Positions 53,842-63,318 of a stretch of 64,000 nt of DNA are shown piece after piece. This stretch comes from Streptomyces sp. AC512_CC834. Its GTDB lineage: Bacteria; Actinomycetota; Actinomycetes; Streptomycetales; Streptomycetaceae. A model generated the notes under the pieces. The model made no database searches. It saw only the letters and a program-made list of their open reading frames with translations, and was not told the DNA's origin. Within the stretch, counting starts at the first letter, position 1; every line of letters starts with the position of its first letter. Position numbers and translations under genes: made by a program. The stretch is taken from contig NZ_JAGMUO010000034.1 in the NCBI RefSeq assembly GCF_019049325.1, positions 95,620-159,619 on the forward strand. Direction: 5' to 3'.

Positions 53842-56800
53842 TCACCCCCTGCCCGGTGCCCAGGGCATGTCCCGCGTCGCCTCCCACTCCCGGGCCGGCG
53901 ACCAGAGCCGCCCGTCACCGCCCGCGGCACCGTCACCGCCTACGGCACCGCCGGTCGCGGCCGACCGGTGATGGTGGTCCGCACGCTGGATCCCGACCGT
54001 GTAGGTCCGGGTGACCGCACCGTTCGCCGAGGTCACCGTGATCGTGCGGGTGGTGAACCTGTGCTGCGACGACGAGACGGTCGAACTGCCGTTGGTGACC
54101 TTCACCCGCGCGCCGGACTCGGCGGCCACGGCGCTGACGGCCGGGATCCTTCCGCGCCTCGGCCAGTCCACGACGTACGTGCTCACCTCCGGATCGAAAC
54201 CGTCGATCGCCACGCCCCCCACGGTGATCGCGGAGGCGTCGGCGACACTGGCCTTCGTGGCGTCCGAGAAGTTGGTCACCGTGACCGACCCGTCGGCGTT
54301 CACGACCACGTCCGCCGCCATGGCCGCCGCCAGGTTGATCCGCTGCCAGCTCGGCCCGCCGGTCCCGGTGAGGTCGAGCGGGTACCCGGAGTCCGTCGCG
54401 GTCTGCTCCAGGACCTGGGTGCGCTGCTCGTCGGTGAGGCCGGGGAAGGCCGTGATGAGCAGCGACGCCGCGTCGGACGGCGCCTTCAGCACCTGGCCGC
54501 CCTTGCCGACCTGGGAGAACCCGTAGGACAGCCGCCGCGTGTACTGGTCGATGTGCTGTGCCGTGCTCGCTCCGGCGTAGGGGTCGCCCGCGCAGGCCGT
54601 GAGCGTGTCGCCGTATCCCTCCTTCGCGCACTGCGCGAGCAGTACGTTCTCGATCTCGGTGTGGGCCTGTGTCAGCAGTTTCTCGAAAGCGGGGTCCGCC
54701 CATCGGTGGGCCACGGTGGCCTGGGCGGTGACGCGGCCGCCCATGACGTCGAGCGGGTAGTGGAAGCCCAGGACGAGGCGGTTGTCCCCGTACTCCGAGG
54801 TGCGGGCGAGGATCGACGGTGCCAGGTCCGGCAGCAGCGTGGCGAGGATCGTCCCGGCCTCGTAGCCGCCGTAGGTGTGGCCGCTCGGGTAGGAGCCCTG
54901 TCCCGCGAGGCCGCTGTACGAGCTGTCCTGCGACTCGTAGACGGCGCCGCCGTCGCCGGTGAAGCCGAGCCGCACGTACGGGCGCAGGTAGTCGTAGTGG
55001 TCCTTCGCCGCGCCGTGGGTGTCGAGGTTCTTGGTGACGCGGGAGAACAGCGCGCTGGTCTTGGGCAGTTGGCCTTCCTCCAGGGCATCGCGGTAGATCG
55101 GGCCGAGCCGGGAGCCGAGGCCGTCGGCCATGGTGACGGTGGCGCTGTTCGTGGCGTCCACCTCGGCACGGTCGACCTGCTTCTGCGACGCCGCGTTGTT
55201 GACGCTCACGGTGATCTTGTCGTTCTCCGCGCTGAGCGGGGAGCCCGCGGGCAGCTCGGTGTTGGCGCCGAGGGTGCTGGAGGGGAGGTCGTCGAAACCG
55301 CTGAGGAGCTTGTTGAAGTAGTCGGTCCCGTCGTCGGTCTTCGGCCACGCGTCCGACGCGTACGTCGCGTTGAGCACGTCGTCCGGGAAGGGGGACGGCT
55401 CGTACGGTTCGTCGTCCGCCGGGGCGGTGGACGCGGTGGAGGCGGTGGAGGACGTGGAGGACGTGGTCGTCGACCCGGCCGCCGGGTCCGGGTCGGCCGA
55501 GGTGCCGGCCAGGGTGACGGCGGTCACGGTGGCGGTGTGGGTCTTCGCCCTGCTCGCGGTGGCGAGGAGCGCCGAGTCCGTGGTGCCGGACACGTGCGCG
55601 GTGGTGCCGTCGTCGAGTGCCACGGTGTAGCCGATGACCGGGAATCCGCCGTCACCGGCGGACCGCCAGGTCACGCGGACCCGCTCGCCGTCGGTGACGA
55701 CGGCCGTGACGGTCGGCGTCTGAGGCTTGTTGCCGCCCGCGACGGCGGGCCGGGTGGCGGCGCTCGGGGCCGAGTCGCCGAGGGCGTTGACGGCCCGGAC
55801 CCGGGCCGTGTACGACGTGCCGGACTTCAGCCGGGTGAACACCGTGCTCCGGCTGTCCGGATCGGCGATCTCGACCTGGTGACCGCCGCTGAGGGTGATC
55901 TCGTAGCCGGTGACCGGGGAACCGCCGTCGTCCTTCGGAGCGGACCAGGCGACCTTCACGCTCGTGCCGGACGGGGTCGCCGACACCGCGTCGGGCGCGC
56001 TCGGCACCGTCCTGCGCTTCGTGGTGAGCCCGGACATGGCACGGTCGAGGGCGGTGCGGCGCGCGGTGAGGGTGCTGTCCGCCGCCGCGTCGTCCGCTAC
56101 GGCGTCCTCGGCCCGGGTGAGCGCGGTGGTGAACGCCGACCAGGAGGCCTCCGTGTAGCGCTCGTTGTCGAGGGCGGACGCGGTGGCGACCAGGTTCTCC
56201 AGCCTGAGCCTCGGGAGCGGGACCAGTTGGTTGGCGGCGAGGGTGAGGCTCCGGGTCCGCAGGTCGGCCTCGAGCTGCGTCGCGTCGTCGGCGCCCAGGA
56301 GGTCCCGGGCGGCGGCGAGTTCGCGCCGGAACACCCCGAAGTCGATCGTGCCGTACCGGTCCGCGTCGTCGGACAGGCCCTCGTACTGGTCGACCGCCTT
56401 GCGCAGCGCGGACAGGTCCGTCTCGGCGGGCGCCTCGACGTGGTCGAAGGTGATCTGGCCGAGGTTGGCGACGTACGGGTGCGAGGCGTCCGCGTTCGTC
56501 GTCAGCCGCAGGTGCACGCCGTGCGTGCCGGTGACGGCCTCGGGCAGGGTCAGGCTGGTCGTCCCTCCCGACGACCACGAGCTGCCGGTGACCGGCAGCG
56601 GGACGGTCGCGTACGGCGTACCGGGGTTGTCCGCGTCGAAGGAGTCCAGGTAGAGCTGGACGGCGGAACCGGTGCCGCAGCGGGCGGAGTTGTTGACGTA
56701 GGTGAGGGTGACGGTGTTCTTCGGGGAGTCGCCGAAGTCGATGTTCCCGTAGTCGAGCCAGGCGCCGTCGTAGGTGCCGCCGAGGCTGGTGGCGGAACCG

Positions 56801-59800
56801 GCGTCGCTCCAGGTGGCCGGCTCGCTCTTGAGTCCGCCGCCGCTGTCCGCCTCGAACGCCGTGGCGTCGAACACCACCGGGGCGTCCGCCTCCCGGGTCA
56901 GGGTGAGCGAGTGGACGTTGGCCACGTAGGGCTGGGCGTCGGTCTGCGTGCTGGAGACGAAGACGGCGTACACGTCCTGGACGCCCGCGAAGACGTCCGG
57001 GTCGAGCCGCACGCTGGTCGTGGAGACCGTTCCCCAGCCCGAGCCGGTGTAGTCGAGGGGGACGGTGACGGCCGTCGGGCCGTCCTTCGAACCCAGGCGC
57101 AGTTCGATGTGCGAGTCCGACGCCGCGCGGGAGCGGGGCTTGTCGTAGCTGACGGCGACGGTGTCGGCGCCGTCACCCAGGCCGGTGTCCCGCCACTCGG
57201 CCCACGCGCCGTTCGTCACGTTCTCGAAGACGCCGTTCGACAGCTTCAGCGGCAGCGAACCGTCGCCGGTCGCCGTGGTGTTGGCCGTGGTCAGTGTGGC
57301 GAGTGTCGTGGTCGGGGAGGTGGACGGGGACTCGTCGGGGGAGAACTGGAACCAGTCGAAGTTCGACACCCACTGCTGTCCCGACGGGGCGTGGAACACG
57401 AACGTCGCGCTCGACGCGTCCAGCAGGGCGTCCGGGTCGGTGACCGCCGCCTGCACCGTGGTGTAGTACTGCCAGCCGCCGGTGCCGGGCAGTTGGACGG
57501 TGGCGACGACCGGTCCGTCGGCGTCTCCCGCATGGATGTCGACGCTGCTCGGCTGCGCCGTCGTGGCCTGCGAATTGGCGTAGCGCACGGAGACGCTCCG
57601 CGGCGCGACCCCGCCGAAGTCGAGGCCGTCGAACTGCTCCCACGACCCCTCGGTGACTCCGCCGAGGTCGCCGTCCGAGTAGTACGCCTCCTTCACGAGG
57701 CTGGGGCCTTCCATCCGGTCGGGGTCCTCGGCCTGGAGGACGGCGTATCCGCCCTCGTCGAGGGTGAGCGCGTCGACGGCGGACCGCAGCGCGTCGTGCG
57801 CGGCCATGAGCGTGCCCGTCGCCGAGCCGGAGTCCGCGAGGACGGTCCGCGCGCGTTCCAGTGCCGCCCGGAACAGACTGTAGGAGCCGTCCGAGTAGTT
57901 GCCCTCGCGCACCAGCGACGCCTCGTCGGTGAGGGCGTCGAGGCTCTTGCGGTGCACCGCCGCGGCCGACACGATCAGCGGGTCGGTCACCGACACGCCG
58001 GTGCCGCTCACCGTCGAGGCCGGTACGCCGTGGGCGAAGGCCCGGTCGCGGAAGGTGAGGCCGACGCGTACGTCGGTCTTCGTGGTGCCGGTGAGCTTCA
58101 GCGACGCCGTGCGTCTGCCGGTGACCCGCAGGTCGGCCTCGAGCCCGTCGGGGAGGCCGGTCACGCTCGCCGCGCCGGTCCGGGTGAGGCTGGTCCCCTT
58201 GCGTGCGGCGAACGACGCCCTGCCGGACAGGCGGAGCTTGACCCGCGCGCGGACGGTGCCGTCCGCGACGGTTTCGACGCTGTCCGGGCGGGCGGAGACG
58301 ACGGTCGTGCCCCTGCCCGGCCCGGGGTCGTCGCCGTCGTCGCCCGTGTCGGTGTTCAGCGAGTACGCGGGCTCGCTGCGGGCGCCCCAGGACGACGGCT
58401 CGGAGCCCATGTCGAACTTCAGGGTGCCGCCGGAGACGATCTGCGAGTAGTCGAGCCACGTGTTCGAGAACCGCTTGCCGTTGAGCGTCGCGCGCTGCAC
58501 GTAGTAGTCGCTCGGCGAGACCCCGTCGGCCTTCACCGTGAACTCGGCGCCATTGGCGTAGCTGATCGTCGTGGAGTCGAAGAACGGGCTGCCGATCTGG
58601 AACTGGCTGGAGCCCGCGGTCACCGGGAACAGCCCGAGGGCGGCGGCCACGAACATCGTCGACATGGTGCCGGCGTCGTTGTCCATGGTCGGCAGGAAGC
58701 CGTCCGGGGCGAGTTCGTAGGCCTTGGTCTTCACCGGCGGCCTGAACTCGCCGCCGGAGCTGGGCGCCTCGTTCGTGGAGCCCGTCGCGATGTACCGGTT
58801 CCAGGTCTCGCCGGTGTAGATGGCGCGCACCCACTTCTGCGTCAGGCTCGGCTCGCCGACGTAGTTGAAGAGGTAGGGCGCCTGGAGGTCGATCTCGTTG
58901 GCGTTGGAGTGCAGCATGGTCGAGCCGTCGTCGGCGTCCGAGTCCTCGCCGAACATGTGCCGGATCGCCGCCCTGCCGGCCTTCTCGCCGCCCATGGCCT
59001 CGATGAGCCCGCCCATGTCGTACGCGTCGTACCAGTGGTACTGCCAGAGGGTGCCCTGGTAGAGCTTCGCCTCCTCGAACTTCTCGTAGTCGACGCCCTG
59101 CCAGTCGCCGTCGCCGTCGCGCGGGGTGAGCAGACCGACCTCGGTGCCGTCGGCGGCGGTCCAGGCGCCGGGCTTGACCAGGTTGTCGATCGCCATCGTC
59201 GCCTGCTCGCGCAGCTTCTTCGCGTCCGCGTCCTCACCGAGCGCGTCGGCGATGACGGAGAGCGCCCACTGGTCGTAGCCGCGCTGGACCGTCGTACCGG
59301 GGTCACCCGTGACGTACCCCTGCCGCAGCTCCGTTCCCGTGTAGTAGCCGGTGTACGACTTCAGCGCCGGGTAGGCCTCGTCGAGCCGGTCGAAGTCCTT
59401 GTAGCCCTTCGACACCGCGTCGGCGATCACCACCGCCGAGCGTTCCCAGCGCACGGTCGGCACCGAGTGGGTGAGACTGCCGAGGTTCTTGCCGGAGGCG
59501 TGCGCGTCGGCGAAGAGGATGACGGCGGACTGCACCATGTCCCGGTAGGTGGCCGGGTCGATGTAGGCCTCGACGGAGTACTTGCGGAAGTCGTCCCAGG
59601 TGGACCAGCCGTCGTAGTACGTGAAGCCGTTCGCCTTGTGCACCGCGCCGTCGACGCCCCGGTAGGTCCCGCTGGTGCTGGTGGCGTTCACCGGCAGCGC
59701 GTACATGCGGTACAGGTGCGTGTAGAACTGCTTGGTGAGCGTCGAGTCGGGGTCGGCCTTCCTGGAGGCCTTGACGGCGACGGCACCGAGCGTGCTGTTC

Positions 59801-60810
59801 CAGTCCGCCTTCGCCTGCGCCCGCACCTCGTCGAAGGTCCGGCCCCGCACCTCGCTGTGCTGGTCGGTCGCGGCCTGGTCGGCGCTGATCGGCGACAGCG
59901 TGACGCGCAGTTCGATGTCGTCGCCGTCGGCCTCGTCGAACCCGAGGACGGCTCCGGTGTCGGTGCCGTCCCGCGAGGTCGCCTCGCTCAGCGTGCCGTC
60001 GTTGCCCCAACTGCGCAGGGACGTCACGGGGGCGTTCGTGGTGGCGTAGTAGTACAGGCGGTACGAGGCGCCGTTGAACGACCCCGCGACCAGCCCGCTG
60101 ATCGCGGTGGTCCCGTCCTTCAGCGTCGTCGCGTCCAGGGTCGAGCGGGTGCGGCTGGTGAAGTTGTTGGCGAGGTCGAGGACGAGCTGGGGCTGCGCAC
60201 CGTCGGGGAAGCTGTACCGCTCGATCGCCGTGCGCGTCGTCGCGGTCATCTCGGCGTCGATGGTCCCGGAGGGGGCCCCGAGTCCCACCCGGTAGTAGCC
60301 GGGCGTCGCGGTCTCGTCGTCGTGGCTGTACGGGTGCGCGTACGTGCCGGTGGCCGGGCGGCTGTCGTACCGCTGGGACGTCGGGACGACCAGCAGGTCG
60401 CCGCCGCCGCCCGAACCGCCCACGCCGTCCAGGTTCGTGGCGGTGAACCCGGCGATGTGGTCCTCGTTGTAGTCGTATCCGGAGTGGTTGCGGCCCGGCA
60501 CGGTCATCGGGTTGACCTTGGCCAGGCCGTGCGGCGCCTGCGCGCCGGGCAGGTCGTTGCCGTCGTCGCCGGCGGTCGACACGAACGGGTCGACCAGCTT
60601 CGTGTAGTCCGTCGTCCCGCCGGACGCTTCCCCGGACGCGGAAGCGGAAGCGGACGCCGTCGTGGCGGGTACGGCCGAGGCGGTGCCGCCGCCCGTCAAC
60701 ACGCCGAGGCCGAGCGCCCCGGCGAGTACCGCGGCGACCGTCGCGCGCAGGGCTCGGGGCCCGGCCGACCGTATCGGTGGTCTCTTGGATCTGTCAGGCA
60801 TGACGAGCAC
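53842..60810 (-). CDS. Secreted multi-domain GH92 mannosidase fused to a PAP2 acid phosphatase
   Basis: A 2322-aa exported protein. The signal peptide is in the first 45 residues. The GH92 domain spans about 70-805; the block aligning with the general-acid motif reads LYQGTLWQY, with Gln585 where alpha-mannosidases have Glu, and the base region is D710-N-D712. Next come FIVAR-like helices (955-1017), three carbohydrate-binding-like modules (1025-1158 CBM6-like, 1185-1302, 1315-1457), more FIVAR-like helices (1463-1593), two Fn3 domains (1602-1683, 1695-1770) and a Ser/Thr linker. The PAP2 phosphatase (about 1805-2170) has K1936-x6-R1943-P, P1975-S-G-H1978 and R2011-x5-H2017-x3-D2021, followed by a C-terminal beta domain. 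I infer removal of mannose-1-phosphate caps plus dephosphorylation. GTG 60810 follows AGGGGA; ATG 60801 is the alternative. Confidence 0.88.
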   Translation of the reverse strand: MLVMPDRSKRPPIRSAGPRALRATVAAVLAGALGLGVLTGGGTASAVPATTASASASASGEASGGTTDYTKLVDPFVSTAGDDGNDLPGAQAPHGLAKVNPMTVPGRNHSGYDYNEDHIAGFTATNLDGVGGSGGGGDLLVVPTSQRYDSRPATGTYAHPYSHDDETATPGYYRVGLGAPSGTIDAEMTATTRTAIERYSFPDGAQPQLVLDLANNFTSRTRSTLDATTLKDGTTAISGLVAGSFNGASYRLYYYATTNAPVTSLRSWGNDGTLSEATSRDGTDTGAVLGFDEADGDDIELRVTLSPISADQAATDQHSEVRGRTFDEVRAQAKADWNSTLGAVAVKASRKADPDSTLTKQFYTHLYRMYALPVNATSTSGTYRGVDGAVHKANGFTYYDGWSTWDDFRKYSVEAYIDPATYRDMVQSAVILFADAHASGKNLGSLTHSVPTVRWERSAVVIADAVSKGYKDFDRLDEAYPALKSYTGYYTGTELRQGYVTGDPGTTVQRGYDQWALSVIADALGEDADAKKLREQATMAIDNLVKPGAWTAADGTEVGLLTPRDGDGDWQGVDYEKFEEAKLYQGTLWQYHWYDAYDMGGLIEAMGGEKAGRAAIRHMFGEDSDADDGSTMLHSNANEIDLQAPYLFNYVGEPSLTQKWVRAIYTGETWNRYIATGSTNEAPSSGGEFRPPVKTKAYELAPDGFLPTMDNDAGTMSTMFVAAALGLFPVTAGSSQFQIGSPFFDSTTISYANGAEFTVKADGVSPSDYYVQRATLNGKRFSNTWLDYSQIVSGGTLKFDMGSEPSSWGARSEPAYSLNTDTGDDGDDPGPGRGTTVVSARPDSVETVADGTVRARVKLRLSGRASFAARKGTSLTRTGAASVTGLPDGLEADLRVTGRRTASLKLTGTTKTDVRVGLTFRDRAFAHGVPASTVSGTGVSVTDPLIVSAAAVHRKSLDALTDEASLVREGNYSDGSYSLFRAALERARTVLADSGSATGTLMAAHDALRSAVDALTLDEGGYAVLQAEDPDRMEGPSLVKEAYYSDGDLGGVTEGSWEQFDGLDFGGVAPRSVSVRYANSQATTAQPSSVDIHAGDADGPVVATVQLPGTGGWQYYTTVQAAVTDPDALLDASSATFVFHAPSGQQWVSNFDWFQFSPDESPSTSPTTTLATLTTANTTATGDGSLPLKLSNGVFENVTNGAWAEWRDTGLGDGADTVAVSYDKPRSRAASDSHIELRLGSKDGPTAVTVPLDYTGSGWGTVSTTSVRLDPDVFAGVQDVYAVFVSSTQTDAQPYVANVHSLTLTREADAPVVFDATAFEADSGGGLKSEPATWSDAGSATSLGGTYDGAWLDYGNIDFGDSPKNTVTLTYVNNSARCGTGSAVQLYLDSFDADNPGTPYATVPLPVTGSSWSSGGTTSLTLPEAVTGTHGVHLRLTTNADASHPYVANLGQITFDHVEAPAETDLSALRKAVDQYEGLSDDADRYGTIDFGVFRRELAAARDLLGADDATQLEADLRTRSLTLAANQLVPLPRLRLENLVATASALDNERYTEASWSAFTTALTRAEDAVADDAAADSTLTARRTALDRAMSGLTTKRRTVPSAPDAVSATPSGTSVKVAWSAPKDDGGSPVTGYEITLSGGHQVEIADPDSRSTVFTRLKSGTSYTARVRAVNALGDSAPSAATRPAVAGGNKPQTPTVTAVVTDGERVRVTWRSAGDGGFPVIGYTVALDDGTTAHVSGTTDSALLATASRAKTHTATVTAVTLAGTSADPDPAAGSTTTSSTSSTASTASTAPADDEPYEPSPFPDDVLNATYASDAWPKTDDGTDYFNKLLSGFDDLPSSTLGANTELPAGSPLSAENDKITVSVNNAASQKQVDRAEVDATNSATVTMADGLGSRLGPIYRDALEEGQLPKTSALFSRVTKNLDTHGAAKDHYDYLRPYVRLGFTGDGGAVYESQDSSYSGLAGQGSYPSGHTYGGYEAGTILATLLPDLAPSILARTSEYGDNRLVLGFHYPLDVMGGRVTAQATVAHRWADPAFEKLLTQAHTEIENVLLAQCAKEGYGDTLTACAGDPYAGASTAQHIDQYTRRLSYGFSQVGKGGQVLKAPSDAASLLITAFPGLTDEQRTQVLEQTATDSGYPLDLTGTGGPSWQRINLAAAMAADVVVNADGSVTVTNFSDATKASVADASAITVGGVAIDGFDPEVSTYVVDWPRRGRIPAVSAVAAESGARVKVTNGSSTVSSSQHRFTTRTITVTSANGAVTRTYTVGIQRADHHHRSAATGGAVGGDGAAGGDGRLWSPAREWEATRDMPWAPGRG

Positions 60811-60827
60811 GGACCCTTTCCCCTGAG

Positions 60828-60839
60828 GACAACGTTGTC
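60828..60839. promoter_or_regulatory. LacI-type palindrome upstream of the GH92-PAP2 gene
   Basis: The perfect 12-bp palindrome GACAACGTTGTC has the central CG of LacI-family operators and lies 17 bp before the start codon, where a repressor would block transcription or its start. No LacI gene is in the window, so control by a remote sugar regulator is inferred. The remaining spacer to 60955 holds TTGACC as a possible -35. Confidence 0.5.
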
Positions 60840-60955
60840 AACCGACACCCGAAACACGCGCCTCGGGTCAACGCATCCGCCATCACATAGGGAGAAGTCA
60901 TACAACGGGGAAACGCAGTTCGTACAGAGCCTTCACGCGATCGCCCGCGTCGGAG

Positions 60956-61798
60956 TCAGCCCACCGTCTGGGTGCCGATGACGGAAAGCAGCCGCAGCCT
61001 GTCGTGGCTCTCGGAGCCGGGGGTGGCGGTGTAGACGAGCAGGAGGTGCGACTGGTCGGGGTCGACGAGGGTCTGGCAGTGCAGTTCCAGCGGTCCGACC
61101 TCGGGGTGGCGGAAGTGCTTGACGTGGCTGGGGCGGACACCCACCTCGTGCGTGTCCCACAGGGTCCGGAACTCCTCGCTGCGCTCCAGGAGGAAGTCGG
61201 CGTAGTGGGCCGCCCGGGAGCCCGGGCCCCGCACGGTGGCGATCTGGCGAAGTCCGGACGTGAACACGCGGGAGAGCAAAGCGTGTTCCTCCGGCGCGTA
61301 CAGCGCGCGGGTGGCCGGCAGGGTGAACCAGCGGAAGCCGATACTCCGTTCCGGTCCGGTGAACCGGGTGGTGTCGCCGGTCAGGGCCACCCCGAGCGGG
61401 GTCTGGCGCAGGGTCTCCCCGAGTTCGGTGACGATCTCGGCGGGGGTGTCCGCCAGGCGGTCGAGGATGCGCAGCAGGCCGGGGCCGACGTGTTCGCCGA
61501 CCGTGCCGCGGACGGGTGGATTGTGCCCGGCCAGCCGGAACAGGTGGTCGCGCTCGTCCAGGGACAGATGCAGGCCCTGCGCGATCGAGGCGGCCATCTG
61601 CTCGGAGGGCTGGGGGCCGCGCTGCCGTTCCAGACGCGCGTAGTAGTCCGTCGACATGTTGCACAGCGCCGCCACCTCCTCGCGGCGCAGGCCACTGGTC
61701 CTGCGGCGCTGTCCCCGCGGGAGTCCGACGTCCTCGGGCTGCAGCAGCTCCCGCCTGCGCCGGAGGAACGCGGCAAGACCGGTCCGGTCGATCTCCAT
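60956..61798 (-). CDS. HTH regulator with MmyB-like ligand-binding domain
   Basis: A 280-aa regulator. The N-terminal Xre-type HTH (about 8-75) contains RTSGLRREEVAALCNMSTDY then YARLERQRGPQPSEQ, the R-R-x-GLRREEVA signature of this family. The C-terminal domain (about 105-270) is the MmyB-like PAS-type ligand pocket (FRWFTLPATRALYAPEEH, LHCQTLVDPDQSHLLLVYTA). Such regulators typically control a divergent oxidoreductase, here the SDR at 62039, and often bind fatty-acid-like ligands. ATG 61798 is preceded by GAGAGGA. The 240-bp spacer to the SDR should hold both promoters; I saw no clear dyad in it. Confidence 0.88.
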   Translation of the reverse strand: MEIDRTGLAAFLRRRRELLQPEDVGLPRGQRRRTSGLRREEVAALCNMSTDYYARLERQRGPQPSEQMAASIAQGLHLSLDERDHLFRLAGHNPPVRGTVGEHVGPGLLRILDRLADTPAEIVTELGETLRQTPLGVALTGDTTRFTGPERSIGFRWFTLPATRALYAPEEHALLSRVFTSGLRQIATVRGPGSRAAHYADFLLERSEEFRTLWDTHEVGVRPSHVKHFRHPEVGPLELHCQTLVDPDQSHLLLVYTATPGSESHDRLRLLSVIGTQTVG

Positions 61799-62038
61799 GG
61801 CGTCCTCTCTTCGGTGCCGCTTCCCTTTCTACCGCCGACGCGACGGCGCAGCCACGGACGGCCGATCCCCCTCTCCGGCACCCAAAGTGGCTCCAGCCTG
61901 CTCGAAAACAGGACGTGACCTGCGGAAACGAAACGGGGGCGCCATGCCTCGGCCCCGCGGTCAGGGGATCGGCAGGCCCTGCACCGGCATCGCCGATTCG
62001 GTCACGGTGGAGGCAACGACGCCACGAGGGAGCGAACC

Positions 62039-62977
62039 ATGCCACGCACCGACTTCGACATCACCGTCCCCGAACTGTCCGGCAAGCGCGCGGTCGTCAC
62101 CGGCGCGAGCGACGGCATCGGACTCGGCATCGCGACCCGCCTCGCGGCCGCCGGCGCGGAGGTGCTCCTGCCGGTCCGCAACCCGCGCAAGGGCGAGGCG
62201 GCGCTCGACGCGATCCGCGCGGGGGTGCCCGACGCGGACGTCTCACTGCGCACGCTGGACCTGTCCTCGCTCACGTCCGTGGCCGCGCTGGGCAAGACCC
62301 TGCTGGCGGAGGACCGCCCGATCCACCTGCTCGTCAACAACGCCGGGGTCATGACACCACCCGAGCGCCAGACGACCGCGGACGGATTCGAGCTGCAGTT
62401 CGGCACCAACCACCTCGGCCACTTCGCCCTCGTCGCCCACCTACTGCCGCTGCTGCGGGCCGGCCGGGCACGCGTGACGTCGCAGGTCAGCGTCGCGGCG
62501 AACCAGAACGCCATCAACTGGGACGACCTGAACTGGGAACGCTCCTACGACGGCAGGCGCGCCTACAGCCAGTCGAAGATCGCGTTCGGGCTCTTCGGCC
62601 TGGAACTCGACCGCCGCAGCGCGGCCGGTGACTGGGGCATCACCAGCAACCTGTCCCACCCGGGCGTCGCCCCCACCAGCCTGCTCGCCGCCCGCCCCGA
62701 ACTGGGCCGCACCCGGGACACCGCGGGCGTGCGCGTCATCCGCGCCCTGTCCGCCCGCGGCATCCTCCTCGGCACCGTCCGCACCGCGCAGCTCCCCGCG
62801 CTGTACGCGGCCACGTCGCCGCAGGCCGAACGCGGAGAGTTCTACGGCCCCAGCGGCCCGGGCCACCTCGGCGGCCCGCCCGCACGGCAGAAGCTCTACG
62901 GCCGGCTGCGCGGCACGGACGACGCCCGTCGGATCTGGGAACGGTCCGAGGAACTGGCCGGGGTGCGCTGCTCCTGA
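62039..62977 (+). CDS. Short-chain dehydrogenase (retinol/protochlorophyllide-reductase-like)
   Basis: A 312-aa [24 protein letters not shown] is the NADP loop, LVNNAGVM follows, and [17 protein letters not shown] and the catalytic YSQSKIA complete the fold. The Ser position is in [10 protein letters not shown]. The extended substrate loop ([20 protein letters not shown]) is typical of the retinol-dehydrogenase-like branch. It is divergent from the MmyB-type regulator, which probably represses it. Substrate unknown. Confidence 0.87.
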   Translation: MPRTDFDITVPELSGKRAVVTGASDGIGLGIATRLAAAGAEVLLPVRNPRKGEAALDAIRAGVPDADVSLRTLDLSSLTSVAALGKTLLAEDRPIHLLVNNAGVMTPPERQTTADGFELQFGTNHLGHFALVAHLLPLLRAGRARVTSQVSVAANQNAINWDDLNWERSYDGRRAYSQSKIAFGLFGLELDRRSAAGDWGITSNLSHPGVAPTSLLAARPELGRTRDTAGVRVIRALSARGILLGTVRTAQLPALYAATSPQAERGEFYGPSGPGHLGGPPARQKLYGRLRGTDDARRIWERSEELAGVRCS

Positions 62978-62994
62978 CCCCTCTCCCGCAGGCG

Positions 62995-63318
62995 TCACGG
63001 GGACGTCGTCACGGGCAGTCCCGCCACCATCGGGTGGTCGTGCCCCACCGCTCCGAACCCCGCGGCACCGCCCGGCGTGCCGAGTTCGGTGAAGAACTCG
63101 GTGTCCGCCATGCGGAACTCCGACCACTCCTGAGGTGTGTCGTCCTCGAAGAAGACGGCCTCCACGGGGCAGACGGGCTCGCAGGCCCCGCAGTCCACGC
63201 ATTCGTCCGGGTTGATGTACATCTTGCGCGGGCCCTCGTAGATGCAGTCGACGGGGCACTCGTCGACACATGCCTTGTCCTTGAGGTCAACGCACGGCTG
63301 GGCGATGACGTAGGTCAT
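62995..63318 (-). CDS. fdxA: 7Fe ferredoxin
   Basis: A 107-aa electron carrier with one [3Fe-4S] and one [4Fe-4S] cluster. Cysteines 9, 17, 21, 40, 43, 46 and 50 fit the FdxA pattern (ACVDECPVDCIYEG and DECVDCGACEPVCPVEA); Cys25 is the extra conserved one. The C-terminal extension follows the clusters as usual in actinobacteria. ATG 63318 has GGAGGA upstream, within the 3' end of the oxidoreductase gene (32-bp overlap), so it is probably the electron acceptor of that enzyme. Confidence 0.92.
   Translation of the reverse strand: MTYVIAQPCVDLKDKACVDECPVDCIYEGPRKMYINPDECVDCGACEPVCPVEAVFFEDDTPQEWSEFRMADTEFFTELGTPGGAAGFGAVGHDHPMVAGLPVTTSP

Noticed and set aside
53806..60981. 2391-codon plus-strand frame opposite the GH92-PAP2 gene
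   Set aside because: Antisense shadow rich in Arg, Gly and Val with no recognisable domain; the minus strand carries complete enzyme motifs.
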